Source of the DNA: Deltaproteobacteria bacterium
GTDB lineage: Bacteria; Desulfobacterota; DSM-4660; Desulfatiglandales; B25-G16
Reading direction: 5' to 3'
DNA: 12,481 nt
Assembly (NCBI GenBank): GCA_003646935.1
Contig: QMLW01000016.1
Location: 1-12,481, forward strand
The notes below the pieces were generated by a model that saw only the letters and a program-made list of their open reading frames with translations, was not told the DNA's origin and searched no databases. Made by a program: the position numbers and the translations under genes. Shown piece after piece: positions 6,151 through 12,481 of this stretch (positions are counted from its first letter, which is position 1; each line of letters begins with the position of its first letter).

Positions 6151-7815
6151 TTATGCTGGTGCCTTCTCTGCCTCAGCCGGGGCCTCTTCTGCCGCACCTG
6201 ATTTGTATTTCTTGAATGCCTTCCATCCGTCATAGGCAAGGACAAGGGCAAGTATTATGAGCAGAATGGCTACTGCAGCAGCAAAGAGATTTCCAAACAC
6301 CTTTTTGCCAGCAAATGCAGCAGGTATCAGCTTGAAAAAGGAAGTATAAAACAGGGCGCAAACCGTAGTGGCATACATGAAAAACATCGGGTAGATGGCG
6401 ATCTTGTAGTTCTTTGACTTCTGAACCAAGAACAGGGTTACCAGTAGAAGCGCAAAGGATGCCATCAACTGATTGGCGCCGCCAAAAAGTACCCATACGT
6501 AAAGCCACGTTCCTGTTTTTACCAGCACAAAGGTAATGACAAGGGCTACAATGGTTGCGACATGTGGGTTCTTTGCAACTGACCATGCATCACCCAGAAC
6601 CTCGGCGCTCGCAACCTTCATAAAGCGGAACACCAGGTTTACAATGGTAAGGGCGAGTATGATGATCATCATGCCTGCCAGGGCGCCGGTATACGACATG
6701 GGCAGCCCAAGAGAGGTAATTGCCCCTCCAAGGCCTCCAACAAAGATCCCTACAGGATTGCTCACCTTTGCCATGTAGGCTGCTGAGTCAGCAAATGCCG
6801 TAGCGCATACGATAACAGCAATAATTGATATCGTAAACTCCGCGAACATTGCCCCTGCTGTTACCGGCCTGACGTCCAGCTCGCTCTCAAGCTGCCGTGA
6901 GGTGGCAGTGCTGGATACCAGGCTGTGCCACCCGGAGATAGCACCGCAGGCGATTGTGACAAAGAGGAGAGGCCAAAGGGGTCCCATACCGATACTCCAG
7001 CTGGTAAAGGCGGGGAGCGTCATGGGTTTATGGCCTATAATTATCCCTATAACCCCAGCTATAATCCCGAAATATACCACGTATACCGAGGAATAGTTAT
7101 AGGGCTGGATGAAGCGCCATACGGGCAGAATCGAGCTAAAATAGCCAAATATCAACACGCATACAAGGACGGTGGTATAGGAAAGCTTAATGGTCCAAAC
7201 CGTACCTAACCAGATAGAGAAAAAGATCAATACAATAGCGATGATGGTAGTCGTAATGATGTTTACCTTTGCCTTATAGATCATATGCCCCACCAGAAAT
7301 GCCACCCCAATAACCACCAGCAAGGGAAAGGGGAGTGCTGCATTTCCACTTACACCCTTTGTAATTACATGTCCAAAGGCCGTAGCAATCAGGAGCAGGT
7401 AAAAGTAGATGAAGGTAAGGAGTATCTTCCTTGCCCGGGGCGATATCAACTTATAGCCCAGGGCCCCGAAGGTATCCCCATCGTTTCTTATAGATACCAT
7501 AGCGCTCGAGAAGTCATGGAGCCACCCGATGAAGAAAACACCCAACCCCAGCCACAGGAGTGCAGGCACCCACCCCCATTGAATGGCCACAATAGGGCCT
7601 ATGATCGGTGCGGCACCAGCTATTGAGTTAAGCTGGAATCCATAGAGCACATTCTTGTTTGCCGGCATAAAGTCAACCCCGTCCATATACATCTTGGCCG
7701 GGGTTGTTCTGCCTTCATCGATCTCAAACACTCTCTTAGCAGCCCATCTTGCGTATACCCAGTAGCCGAAAATAACAATTATTACCCACCATACTAATAC
7801 CCATAATGAATTCAT
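6151..7815 (-). CDS. cstA: Carbon starvation protein CstA family transporter
   Basis: This 554-residue polytopic inner-membrane protein has roughly 14-16 hydrophobic segments. CstA signatures seen include YGFQLNSIAGAAPIIGPIVA (about 58-77), WGWVPALLWLGLGVFFIGWLHDF, VSIRNDG, CGAISGWHSLVSSTATSRQ (about 292-310) and FGGANQLMASFALLL. Family members take up peptides or pyruvate; E. coli CstA has about 700 residues, so this is a shorter type. The C-terminal tail is cytoplasmic-like and rich in Ala, Glu and Pro (AAEEAPAEAEKAPA). The start is well defined: AGGGAGGG lies about seven bases before the ATG. It is the first gene of the five-gene - strand operon and is divergent from the DUF2784 gene. The unusual point is its company: no BtsSR-type two-component genes, but paired small proteins and paired ArsA-like ATPases. 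Confidence 0.95.
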   Translation of the reverse strand: MNSLWVLVWWVIIVIFGYWVYARWAAKRVFEIDEGRTTPAKMYMDGVDFMPANKNVLYGFQLNSIAGAAPIIGPIVAIQWGWVPALLWLGLGVFFIGWLHDFSSAMVSIRNDGDTFGALGYKLISPRARKILLTFIYFYLLLIATAFGHVITKGVSGNAALPFPLLVVIGVAFLVGHMIYKAKVNIITTTIIAIVLIFFSIWLGTVWTIKLSYTTVLVCVLIFGYFSSILPVWRFIQPYNYSSVYVVYFGIIAGVIGIIIGHKPMTLPAFTSWSIGMGPLWPLLFVTIACGAISGWHSLVSSTATSRQLESELDVRPVTAGAMFAEFTISIIAVIVCATAFADSAAYMAKVSNPVGIFVGGLGGAITSLGLPMSYTGALAGMMIIILALTIVNLVFRFMKVASAEVLGDAWSVAKNPHVATIVALVITFVLVKTGTWLYVWVLFGGANQLMASFALLLVTLFLVQKSKNYKIAIYPMFFMYATTVCALFYTSFFKLIPAAFAGKKVFGNLFAAAVAILLIILALVLAYDGWKAFKKYKSGAAEEAPAEAEKAPA

Positions 7816-7877
7816 GACTCTTGCCCTCCCTTCTCTAAAGGTTGCTTATCACCTTTATATAGAGGATAAATTACCCT

Positions 7878-7888
7878 TCACCTCCTTT
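7878..7888 (-). promoter_or_regulatory. Orphan perfect Shine-Dalgarno in the cstA leader
   Basis: The - strand reads AAAGGAGGTGA, a full complement of the usual 16S rRNA 3' end. No ATG, GTG or TTG follows at a usable distance, and cstA starts about 60 bases further on with its own site. It could be a ribosome standby site or a relic of a leader peptide. Confidence 0.4.
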
Positions 7889-7933
7889 CTATTATGATCT
7901 AAAAAATCCTCATAATTGCAGATATATGGCATT

Positions 7934-7960
7934 TCTATAATTTTAAAGGGAAAAAATCAA
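7934..7960 (-). promoter_or_regulatory. Weak candidate promoter for the cstA operon
   Basis: On the - strand TTGATT (7960-7955) is followed after 15 bases by TATAGA (7939-7934), in a very AT-rich stretch. The spacing is short for sigma70, so this is only a suggestion. The 7816-8090 interval otherwise holds only the two divergent leaders. Confidence 0.2.
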
Positions 7961-8090
7961 GAATTTTCTCGAAAATCATAAAATGAAAAATATCAGCTCT
8001 ATTAATTACCTTACTTTATAAAAACCATGTTAAACTCATCGGCCTGATAAGCTTTTTACATATAGCTGGCGATATTACTTGCGCTTCACC

Positions 8091-8498
8091 ATGCTTACCA
8101 TATACCTGGCCGACATCGTTGCGATCATTCACCTCGGATATGTTGTCTTCGTGATACTGGGATTCATATGCATCGTTGCAGGGATTGTCTTTCGGTGGCG
8201 GTGGATACGAAACCCGTGGTTTCGGGTCCTGCACCTGGCGGCAATCATAGCGGTGGCCATGGAAGCAATTGTTGGGGTAAATTGCCCCCTCACGGTGCTG
8301 GAGTTCAGGCTCAGATACCCCACCGGTCCCTTTCAGGAAAGCTCCTTTATCGGCGGTCTCATAGACTCCATGCTCTTCTATGACGCTCCGGGGTGGCTGT
8401 TTACGGCGGTCTATTGCTGCTTTGGAGCAGCAGTGCTCATCACGTTCATTGTGGCGCCGCCCAAAAGAAAAGGCACCTCATTTAAGAAAAACTGGTAA
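8091..8498 (+). CDS. DUF2784 family membrane protein
   Basis: This 135-residue inner-membrane protein starts MLTIYLADIVAIIHLGYVVF. It has about four hydrophobic helices: about 4-30, a second around LHLAAIIAVAMEAIVG, and a last near the C-terminus (LFTAVYCCFGAAVLITFIV), with the intervening DSMLFYDAPGW loop. DUF2784 signatures seen are ADxxxxxHxxYVxFVxxG at the N-terminus, the WFRVLHLAAI stretch and the NCPLTVLEFRLR motif. The ATG at 8091 is chosen because DUF2784 proteins start just before this AD motif. An in-frame TTG at 8079 would add four residues; neither start has a clear ribosome binding site. The C-terminus is basic (PPKRKGTSFKKNW). It stands alone, divergent from cstA and 261 bases before arsR. 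No function is known for the family. Confidence 0.88.
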   Translation: MLTIYLADIVAIIHLGYVVFVILGFICIVAGIVFRWRWIRNPWFRVLHLAAIIAVAMEAIVGVNCPLTVLEFRLRYPTGPFQESSFIGGLIDSMLFYDAPGWLFTAVYCCFGAAVLITFIVAPPKRKGTSFKKNW

Positions 8499-8700
8499 AA
8501 AAGAAGAGCTTGGTCAGTCCCTTTCCCCTGATATTTGTGCGCAACCATCAGATTGAGCATATCCAGCCCCCTTAACAAATCAAGCATGTCGCCTGCAGGG
8601 AACTCTGCACATAAGAGCATATGCTGTAATTAGCTTGGTTCAAACATAGGAATTTTTGCCCTGGCGAAAACGGTGGGAAAACCCTTGTCAAAAAAACTCA

Positions 8701-8730
8701 TTGACAATAACATAAAATGGAGGTTATATT
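8701..8730 (+). promoter_or_regulatory. Sigma70-like promoter of the arsenic operon
   Basis: A perfect TTGACA (8701-8706) is followed after 18 bases by TATATT (8725-8730), or after 17 bases by TTATAT. The arsR start codon lies 30 bases downstream. The interval 8499-8700 before it holds no convincing gene. Confidence 0.7.
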
Positions 8731-8759
8731 CCTAATACTGAATTTAGCAGGAGCGTTAA

Positions 8760-9104
8760 TTGAGAGATTTCATCAAGGTTATGAAGGCCCTTTCGGATCA
8801 AAACCGAGTCAAAATCGTTAAGATGCTCCAGCACAAGATGATGTGTGTCTGCGAGATCCAGGAGGCGCTCCGGATTGCACAGTCCAGTGTTTCCAAACAT
8901 CTGAAGATACTTGAAGAAGCGGGCCTTGTCGATTACCAAAAAGATGGCCTCTGGATGAACTATCATCTCACGGACGGAATGAAATCCCCATACGTAGCCA
9001 GTCTCATAGGAAACCTCCGGCACTGGCTGGAAGATGAGCCTGAAGTCAAAGAACTCATTAAAAGACTTCCTCATATCCGGCGAGAGGAAATCTGCAAGAG
9101 ATAA
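8760..9104 (+). CDS. arsR: ArsR-family arsenite-responsive repressor
   Basis: This 114-residue winged-helix repressor is the likely sensor of the downstream operon. It shows the ArsR core: KALSDQNRVKIVKML (9-23), then CVC (Cys29-Val-Cys31) at the start of the DNA-binding region, recognition helix SSVSKHLKILEEAGLV (42-57), and wing residues YQKDGLWMNYHL (59-70). The CVC pair is the As(III)/Sb(III) site of classical ArsR; the third Cys of E. coli ArsR is here replaced by Gln, and the only other Cys is 112. Translation starts with TTG, supported by AGGAG (8749-8753) six bases upstream and by agreement with family N-termini. It should repress its own promoter until arsenite binds (family knowledge). 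Confidence 0.93.
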   Translation: MRDFIKVMKALSDQNRVKIVKMLQHKMMCVCEIQEALRIAQSSVSKHLKILEEAGLVDYQKDGLWMNYHLTDGMKSPYVASLIGNLRHWLEDEPEVKELIKRLPHIRREEICKR

Positions 9105-9126
9105 GGAAAAATTTTTTTTGATCTTT

Positions 9127-9148
9127 ATATATCGCTAAATCGCTATAT
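9127..9148. promoter_or_regulatory. Imperfect inverted repeat, candidate ArsR operator
   Basis: The 22-bp element has ends ATATATCG and CGCTATAT around CTAAAT, matching its own reverse complement at 16 of 22 positions. ArsR/SmtB repressors bind such AT-rich, roughly 22-bp dyads. Its place after arsR and 28 bases before the permease start would suit a second, internal operator, but no matching copy was seen at the main promoter. Confidence 0.35.
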
Positions 9149-9175
9149 GGGTATTTAACCTATGAGATCCTGTCA

Positions 9176-9953
9176 ATGAAAGAGCGAACGAAACTGCTGA
9201 TAATCGTGCTGGCCTTCGCGGCAGCCTACTATATTCCCTGGGCACATGAAACAATCCGCCAATCAGGTCTTGAGGCATTCATGATGCTCCAGGAATATGC
9301 GCGGGAACACGTTGTAACCTGCCTGGTTCCCGCTTTTTTTATTGCGGGAGCCATTGCGGTTTTTGTCTCCCAGGCATCGGTTCTTAAATACTTCGGATCA
9401 ACGGCAAAGAAGATTTTGTCATATTATGTGGCCTCGGTATCCGGAACAGTGCTGGCGGTCTGCTCCTGTACCGTCCTTCCATTATTTGCAGGAATCTATA
9501 CACGCGGCGCCGGTATCGGACCGGCAACGGCCTTCCTGTATTCCGGTCCGGCCATTAACGTGCTTGCCATCGTGCTGACAGCCAGGATTCTGGGATGGCA
9601 ACTGGGGCTTGCCCGCGCCATCGGGGCTGTACTCTTTGCCATTTTGGCCGGACTTCTCATGGCCTTTTTCTTCAGGAAAGATGATGCAGAACGTACAGCA
9701 GGGCAGCTCTACCTCCAGGAAGAAGAGGAGAAAGGCCGGACGCTCACCCAGGAGGCCATTTTTATGCTCACCCTGGTCCTGATCCTCATTTTTGGTTTTT
9801 GCCACCGGCCACTGTCTTCCCATTGTGGCGGCGGGCAGCTCGACGGCGGCAGTAAAGAGGCTCCTGGACAACATCACCTGGCAGGGAGCCGGCGTGGTGA
9901 TCGTGATGTTGGGGGTTTACTTTATTGTTAACCCTTTTTTCTCATTTTTATAA
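9176..9953 (+). CDS. COG0701 permease, frameshifted and probably lacking its second half
   Basis: This is a polytopic membrane permease of the COG0701/DUF318 group, which includes ArsP-like transporters. The N-terminal half is intact: helices at about 6-22 and 46-70, then AVCSCTVLPLFAGIY (95-109, Cys96 and Cys98), GIGPATAF (113-120) and SGPAINVLAI (123-132), all typical. After residue about 205 the frame breaks. As written it runs to 9931 with a polar, unprotein-like tail. Dropping one T from TTTTT at 9789-9793 instead gives VLILILVFATGHCLP, then an Ala/Ser-rich stretch and a last helix VVIVMLGVYFIVNPFFSFL ending at 9953, about 258 residues. Family members I know have two related halves, so the C-terminal half seems absent. 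No clear ribosome binding site precedes the ATG. It could be a sequencing error in a T run, or a decaying gene. Confidence 0.85.
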
Positions 9954-9968
9954 AAAGAGACAGAGATC

Positions 9969-10493
9969 ATGTTACTCAAAAGCTACAAAAAGAATATCTT
10001 CAGACCAGAGTGCAATCCCAGCTTTCAATCCCTACACTGCATTGCCCACCTGGATCAGGACGTTAGCGAGGTTCTTCCCTATCTAAAGTCGGTGCTTGGG
10101 GGATTTGACTATCTTAAAGATCCTCCTGCCGTGACATTTAGAGGCTATGGAAAGCTCATCACGATCCACCCCCGGGAGATCGCTGTCAACGCACTTAAAG
10201 ACGAGGAGGAGGCCCACAAGATCCTGGAGTGGCTCAAGCGGGAGATCAACGAGGCGTGGGAAAAGAGGGGGGAGATCGAACCGAGGTGTGAAGGAGCACC
10301 AAAGCCGAAGCTGCTGGAAATCCTGAAACTCCTGCCGAAGACCAATTGCAGAGAGTGCGGTGAGCCCACATGCATGGTCTTTGCCGCTAAGATCGCTGAA
10401 GGTGCCAAGGGACCGGAAGATTGCCCTCATTTAGAGAAAGAAAACGGGATGAAGCTCCAGGAATACATGGAGCCCTTTCACTTGGTCGTATAG
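9969..10493 (+). CDS. Fe-S cluster protein (CxxC-x4-C...C domain) in the ars operon
   Basis: This 174-residue soluble protein has a C-terminal Fe-S domain of the kind found in the corrinoid/CODH-type proteins: [20 protein letters not shown] with Cys127, Cys130, Cys135, then Cys152 in GPEDCPHL. The four Cys would hold one [4Fe-4S] cluster. The N-terminal part (about 1-105) contains [20 protein letters not shown] with Cys15 and Cys24 and a highly charged helix region ([20 protein letters not shown]). No membrane segment or signal peptide is present, so it acts in the cytoplasm. The gene starts 15 bases after the frame-corrected permease stop and ends 31 bases before acr3, clearly within one operon. 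Its role in arsenic metabolism is unknown; electron transfer or metalloid binding are guesses. Confidence 0.85.
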   Translation: MLLKSYKKNIFRPECNPSFQSLHCIAHLDQDVSEVLPYLKSVLGGFDYLKDPPAVTFRGYGKLITIHPREIAVNALKDEEEAHKILEWLKREINEAWEKRGEIEPRCEGAPKPKLLEILKLLPKTNCRECGEPTCMVFAAKIAEGAKGPEDCPHLEKENGMKLQEYMEPFHLVV

Positions 10494-10524
10494 TATAAGA
10501 ATTTGCTTACAGAGGAGAACTGCT

Positions 10525-11724
10525 ATGGCAATGGAAACAGAAAGGATAGAAGAGTTCAGAGGTCTGGGGTTTTTTGAAAAGTACCTCTATGTCTGGGTGA
10601 TCTTCTGTATTGTTGCCGGGATTATCCTTGGAAAGGTAGCCCCTGGTGTTGCAAACTACCTGGATGGATTGGCCATTTACGTGGGGCAAGCACCGGTGGT
10701 GTCCATACCCATCGCCATCTGCCTCTTCTTCATGATGTACCCCATCATGGTGAAGATCGATTTCGGAGAGGTGATCAAAGCCGGAAAAAGTGGAAAACCG
10801 GTTTTGCTCACGCTCTTCTTGAACTGGGCCATCAAGCCCTTCACCATGTACGGCATTGCTTTGTTTTTTCTCGGAACGGCCTTTTACGGTCTGATCGGAC
10901 CGGAGGCCGTCGATCATGTAAAAATGCCCTTTGGTCTCGATCTGCCGGTGGGCGCTGCCTACGGTGCAGGCAAGGTCATCATGGCCGGCGGGGTCAAGGT
11001 CCTGGAGGTTCCCCTGTGGCGAAGCTACCTGGCGGGCTGTATTTTGCTGGGGATTGCGCCTTGCACGGCCATGGTCCTTGTGTGGGGCTTTCTGGCTCGG
11101 GGAAACGACGGCCTCACCCTGGTCATGGTGGCCATCAATTCGCTTACCATGCTTGTGCTCTACGGAGTGCTCGGGGGGTTTTTGCTAGGTGTAGGACGAC
11201 TCCCGGTTCCCTGGCAGGCCCTGGTGCTTTCCATCGGTATATATGTGGCCTTGCCCCTGGTGGCCGGGTACATCTCCCGGAAGGCGATTATTAACGCCAA
11301 AGGAGAAGACTGGTTCAAAGGGAAGTTTCTTCACATACTAACGCCGATCACGATCATCGCGCTGCTCATAACCCTCATACTTCTTTTTTCCTTTAAAGGG
11401 GATGTGATTCTCTCAAACCCGCTCACCATACTCTGGATCGCCATCCCGCTCTTTATCCAGACCAACCTGATCTACTGGCTCGGCTATGGTCTGGCCCGAT
11501 GGCTCAAGCTCGAGTATCGGGACGCAGCCCCGGCGGCCATGATCGGAGCGTCCAACCACTTCGAGGTGGCTATTGCCGCGGCCACCATGCTCTTCGGGCT
11601 TTCATCGGGCGCGGCGCTTGCAACTGTGATCGGCGTGCTCATTGAGGTGCCCGTCATGCTCATGCTGGTGAAGATCTGTTTGAACACAACCCACTGGTTC
11701 TCACAGAGAGTGCCGGCGCCTTAA
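10525..11724 (+). CDS. acr3: ACR3 family arsenite efflux transporter
   Basis: This 399-residue inner-membrane carrier of the BART superfamily has about ten helices and exports arsenite using the proton-motive force. Signatures visible are [15 protein letters not shown] (69-83), the NWAIKPFTM motif (100-108), the essential Cys in [15 protein letters not shown] (Cys180), and [11 protein letters not shown] in the late helices. Compared with ordinary ACR3 it has a long loop between helices 4 and 5 (about residues 120-160, rich in Gly, Val and Lys). The start is secure, with AGGAG seven bases before the ATG. It follows the Fe-S gene by 31 bases and precedes the DUF1573 gene by 21 bases. It is the main detoxification step of the operon. 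Confidence 0.96.
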   Translation: MAMETERIEEFRGLGFFEKYLYVWVIFCIVAGIILGKVAPGVANYLDGLAIYVGQAPVVSIPIAICLFFMMYPIMVKIDFGEVIKAGKSGKPVLLTLFLNWAIKPFTMYGIALFFLGTAFYGLIGPEAVDHVKMPFGLDLPVGAAYGAGKVIMAGGVKVLEVPLWRSYLAGCILLGIAPCTAMVLVWGFLARGNDGLTLVMVAINSLTMLVLYGVLGGFLLGVGRLPVPWQALVLSIGIYVALPLVAGYISRKAIINAKGEDWFKGKFLHILTPITIIALLITLILLFSFKGDVILSNPLTILWIAIPLFIQTNLIYWLGYGLARWLKLEYRDAAPAAMIGASNHFEVAIAAATMLFGLSSGAALATVIGVLIEVPVMLMLVKICLNTTHWFSQRVPAP

Positions 11725-11745
11725 GAAAACAGGGGAGGAGAGAAG

Positions 11746-12481
11746 ATGTTAGAGATCAAGAAAACCGCCATTGCCCTCGATGAGATGTCTATGAATTTGA
11801 AAAAGCATTGGTTTCTTGGGTTGATCTCTTTCTCCATGTTGCTCTTTTGGTGCTGCTCTTCCCTGGCCCAGGAGACCAAGGGACCAAAAATAGTCTTAAA
11901 GGAGCGGACATTCGATTTCAAGAAAGTAAGAGAAGGTGAAGTTATCTCGCACACCTTTGCGGTCCGCAACGAAGGAGATCACGTCCTCGAGATAATCCGG
12001 GTGAAACCGGGGTGAGGCTGTTCCTTGGCCTCTTTTGACAGGGCCGTTCCCCCGGGTGGGGAGGGAAGGATTACACTCATGGTTCGGACAAAAGGGTACC
12101 AGGGGGCCCACCGCTGGAGCGCCAAGGTTAATACTAATGACCCCAGAACGAATGTGGCCCTTTTGAGCGTAAAGGCCTTTGTTCAGGTCCCCGTATACGT
12201 GAATCCCCGCTATGTTCGCCTCTACGGGAGGGAGGATGCAACGGTAACAAGGGGTGTTGAAATAGAGGCAGGACTTGATAAACCGCTCACGCTGAAACCG
12301 GGCCGATTCAACCTTGCAGGGAAAGTAACCTATATTATTGTTGAGGTAGACAAAGGCCGAAGGTTCAAGGTCTCTTTTACCAGCATCAGGGGGATTGCGG
12401 GCTTGTACAGGGGGCTTCTTACCCTCGAGACTAATTATGAGGAGAAACCCCTTGTCACTATCTGGATCAGCGGTCGGTTTG
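11746..12481 (+). CDS. Exported DUF1573 protein with in-frame TGA, probable selenoprotein (3' partial)
   Basis: The gene starts at an ATG with GGAGG seven bases upstream, 21 bases after acr3. An N-terminal signal segment (about 22-41) ends SSLA-QE, a likely signal peptidase I site, so the protein is periplasmic or surface exposed. Residues 48-88 are a DUF1573 Ig-like domain (ERTFDFKKVREGEVISHTF, then EIIRVKP). Codon 90 is TGA (12013-12015). The same frame then continues without any stop for 155 codons to the window edge, first with GCSLASFDRAVPPGGEGRIT, the normal DUF1573 continuation. The family motif is V-x-x-x-Cys-Gly-Cys-Thr; TGA replaces the first Cys, giving Sec-Gly-Cys-Ser. A second beta-rich domain follows from NPRYVRLYG. 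Read as a normal gene it would stop at 89 residues. A recent nonsense mutation or a read error are the alternatives. Confidence in the frame is high; confidence in selenocysteine is moderate. Confidence 0.75.
12016..12063 (+). promoter_or_regulatory. Possible bacterial SECIS hairpins just after the TGA
   Basis: Two foldings were found by eye. In the first, GGCTGTT (12016-12022) pairs with GACAG plus CC (12037-12041, 12044-12045, two bases bulged), leaving a 14-base loop containing GG. In the second, TTCCCC (12047-12052) pairs with GGGGAG (12058-12063) around the loop CGGGT. Bacterial SECIS elements start close to UGA and have G at the tip. The second tip is about 38 bases away, at the far edge. 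Energy was not computed. Confidence 0.3.

Noticed and set aside
6230..7626. Several 60-118 codon frames antisense or shifted within cstA
   Set aside because: These are shadows of the cstA reading frame with no ribosome binding sites and no recognisable domains.
7915..7940. Possible sigma54 site upstream of cstA (TGCC...TGCA spacing)
   Set aside because: The invariant GG and GC elements of the -24/-12 promoter are not in the right order on the - strand.
8411..8620. A 69-codon - strand frame overlapping the DUF2784 3' end and the gap before arsR
   Set aside because: It has no ribosome binding site, a stop three codons upstream of its ATG, and its last third is antisense to a good gene.
9176..9931. 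Taking the polar C-terminal tail of the permease (residues 206-251) as a real domain
   Set aside because: The alternative frame is hydrophobic and continuous with the helices before the T run, so the tail is a frameshift product.

Overview
The window looks like chromosomal DNA of an anaerobic, Deltaproteobacteria-type (Desulfobacterota) bacterium. This rests on overall gene flavour: a short CstA, tandem ArsA-like ATPases, a CxxC Fe-S protein inside an arsenic operon, and a probable selenoprotein. It is an inference, since no rRNA or other marker gene is present. No tRNA, CRISPR array, insertion sequence or integrase was seen. Genes are dense, and no gene-free stretch exceeds about 280 bases.

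Left part (1-3450): a complete mgtE magnesium transporter on the + strand converges with, and overlaps by 11 bp, a patatin-like serine esterase gene on the - strand. Next come a small - strand gene for a Cys-containing, thioredoxin-like protein and a short + strand gene (59 aa, 3147-3326). The short gene has an excellent Shine-Dalgarno sequence and lies downstream of a hairpin with a GGAA tetraloop.

Middle part (3454-7815, - strand): a five-gene operon reads cstA, small gene 1 (85 aa), small gene 2 (95 aa), ArsA/Get3-like ATPase 1 and ArsA/Get3-like ATPase 2. The two small proteins are paralogs of each other, and so are the two ATPases. The ATPases lack arsenite-binding cysteines, and each has lost a different part of the nucleotide switch machinery, which suggests an asymmetric heterodimer. 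The operon resembles a transporter plus a paired ATPase/adaptor module of unknown function and is one candidate for an undescribed system. A stem-loop followed by a T tract separates cstA from the rest and may tune expression of the downstream part.

Right part (8091-12481, + strand): a DUF2784 membrane protein gene is followed by an arsenic-resistance operon with a good sigma70-like promoter. The operon contains arsR, a COG0701 permease with a one-base frameshift in a T run, an Fe-S cluster protein, the ACR3 arsenite efflux pump, and a secreted DUF1573 protein that runs off the window. The DUF1573 reading frame has a single in-frame TGA exactly where the family has the first Cys of its conserved Cys-Gly-Cys motif, and it stays open for 155 codons afterwards. 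It is best explained as a selenocysteine codon (Sec-Gly-Cys), which is the most striking observation in the window. ArsR would sense As(III), ACR3 would export it, and the accessory permease, Fe-S and DUF1573 proteins probably assist in metalloid handling.
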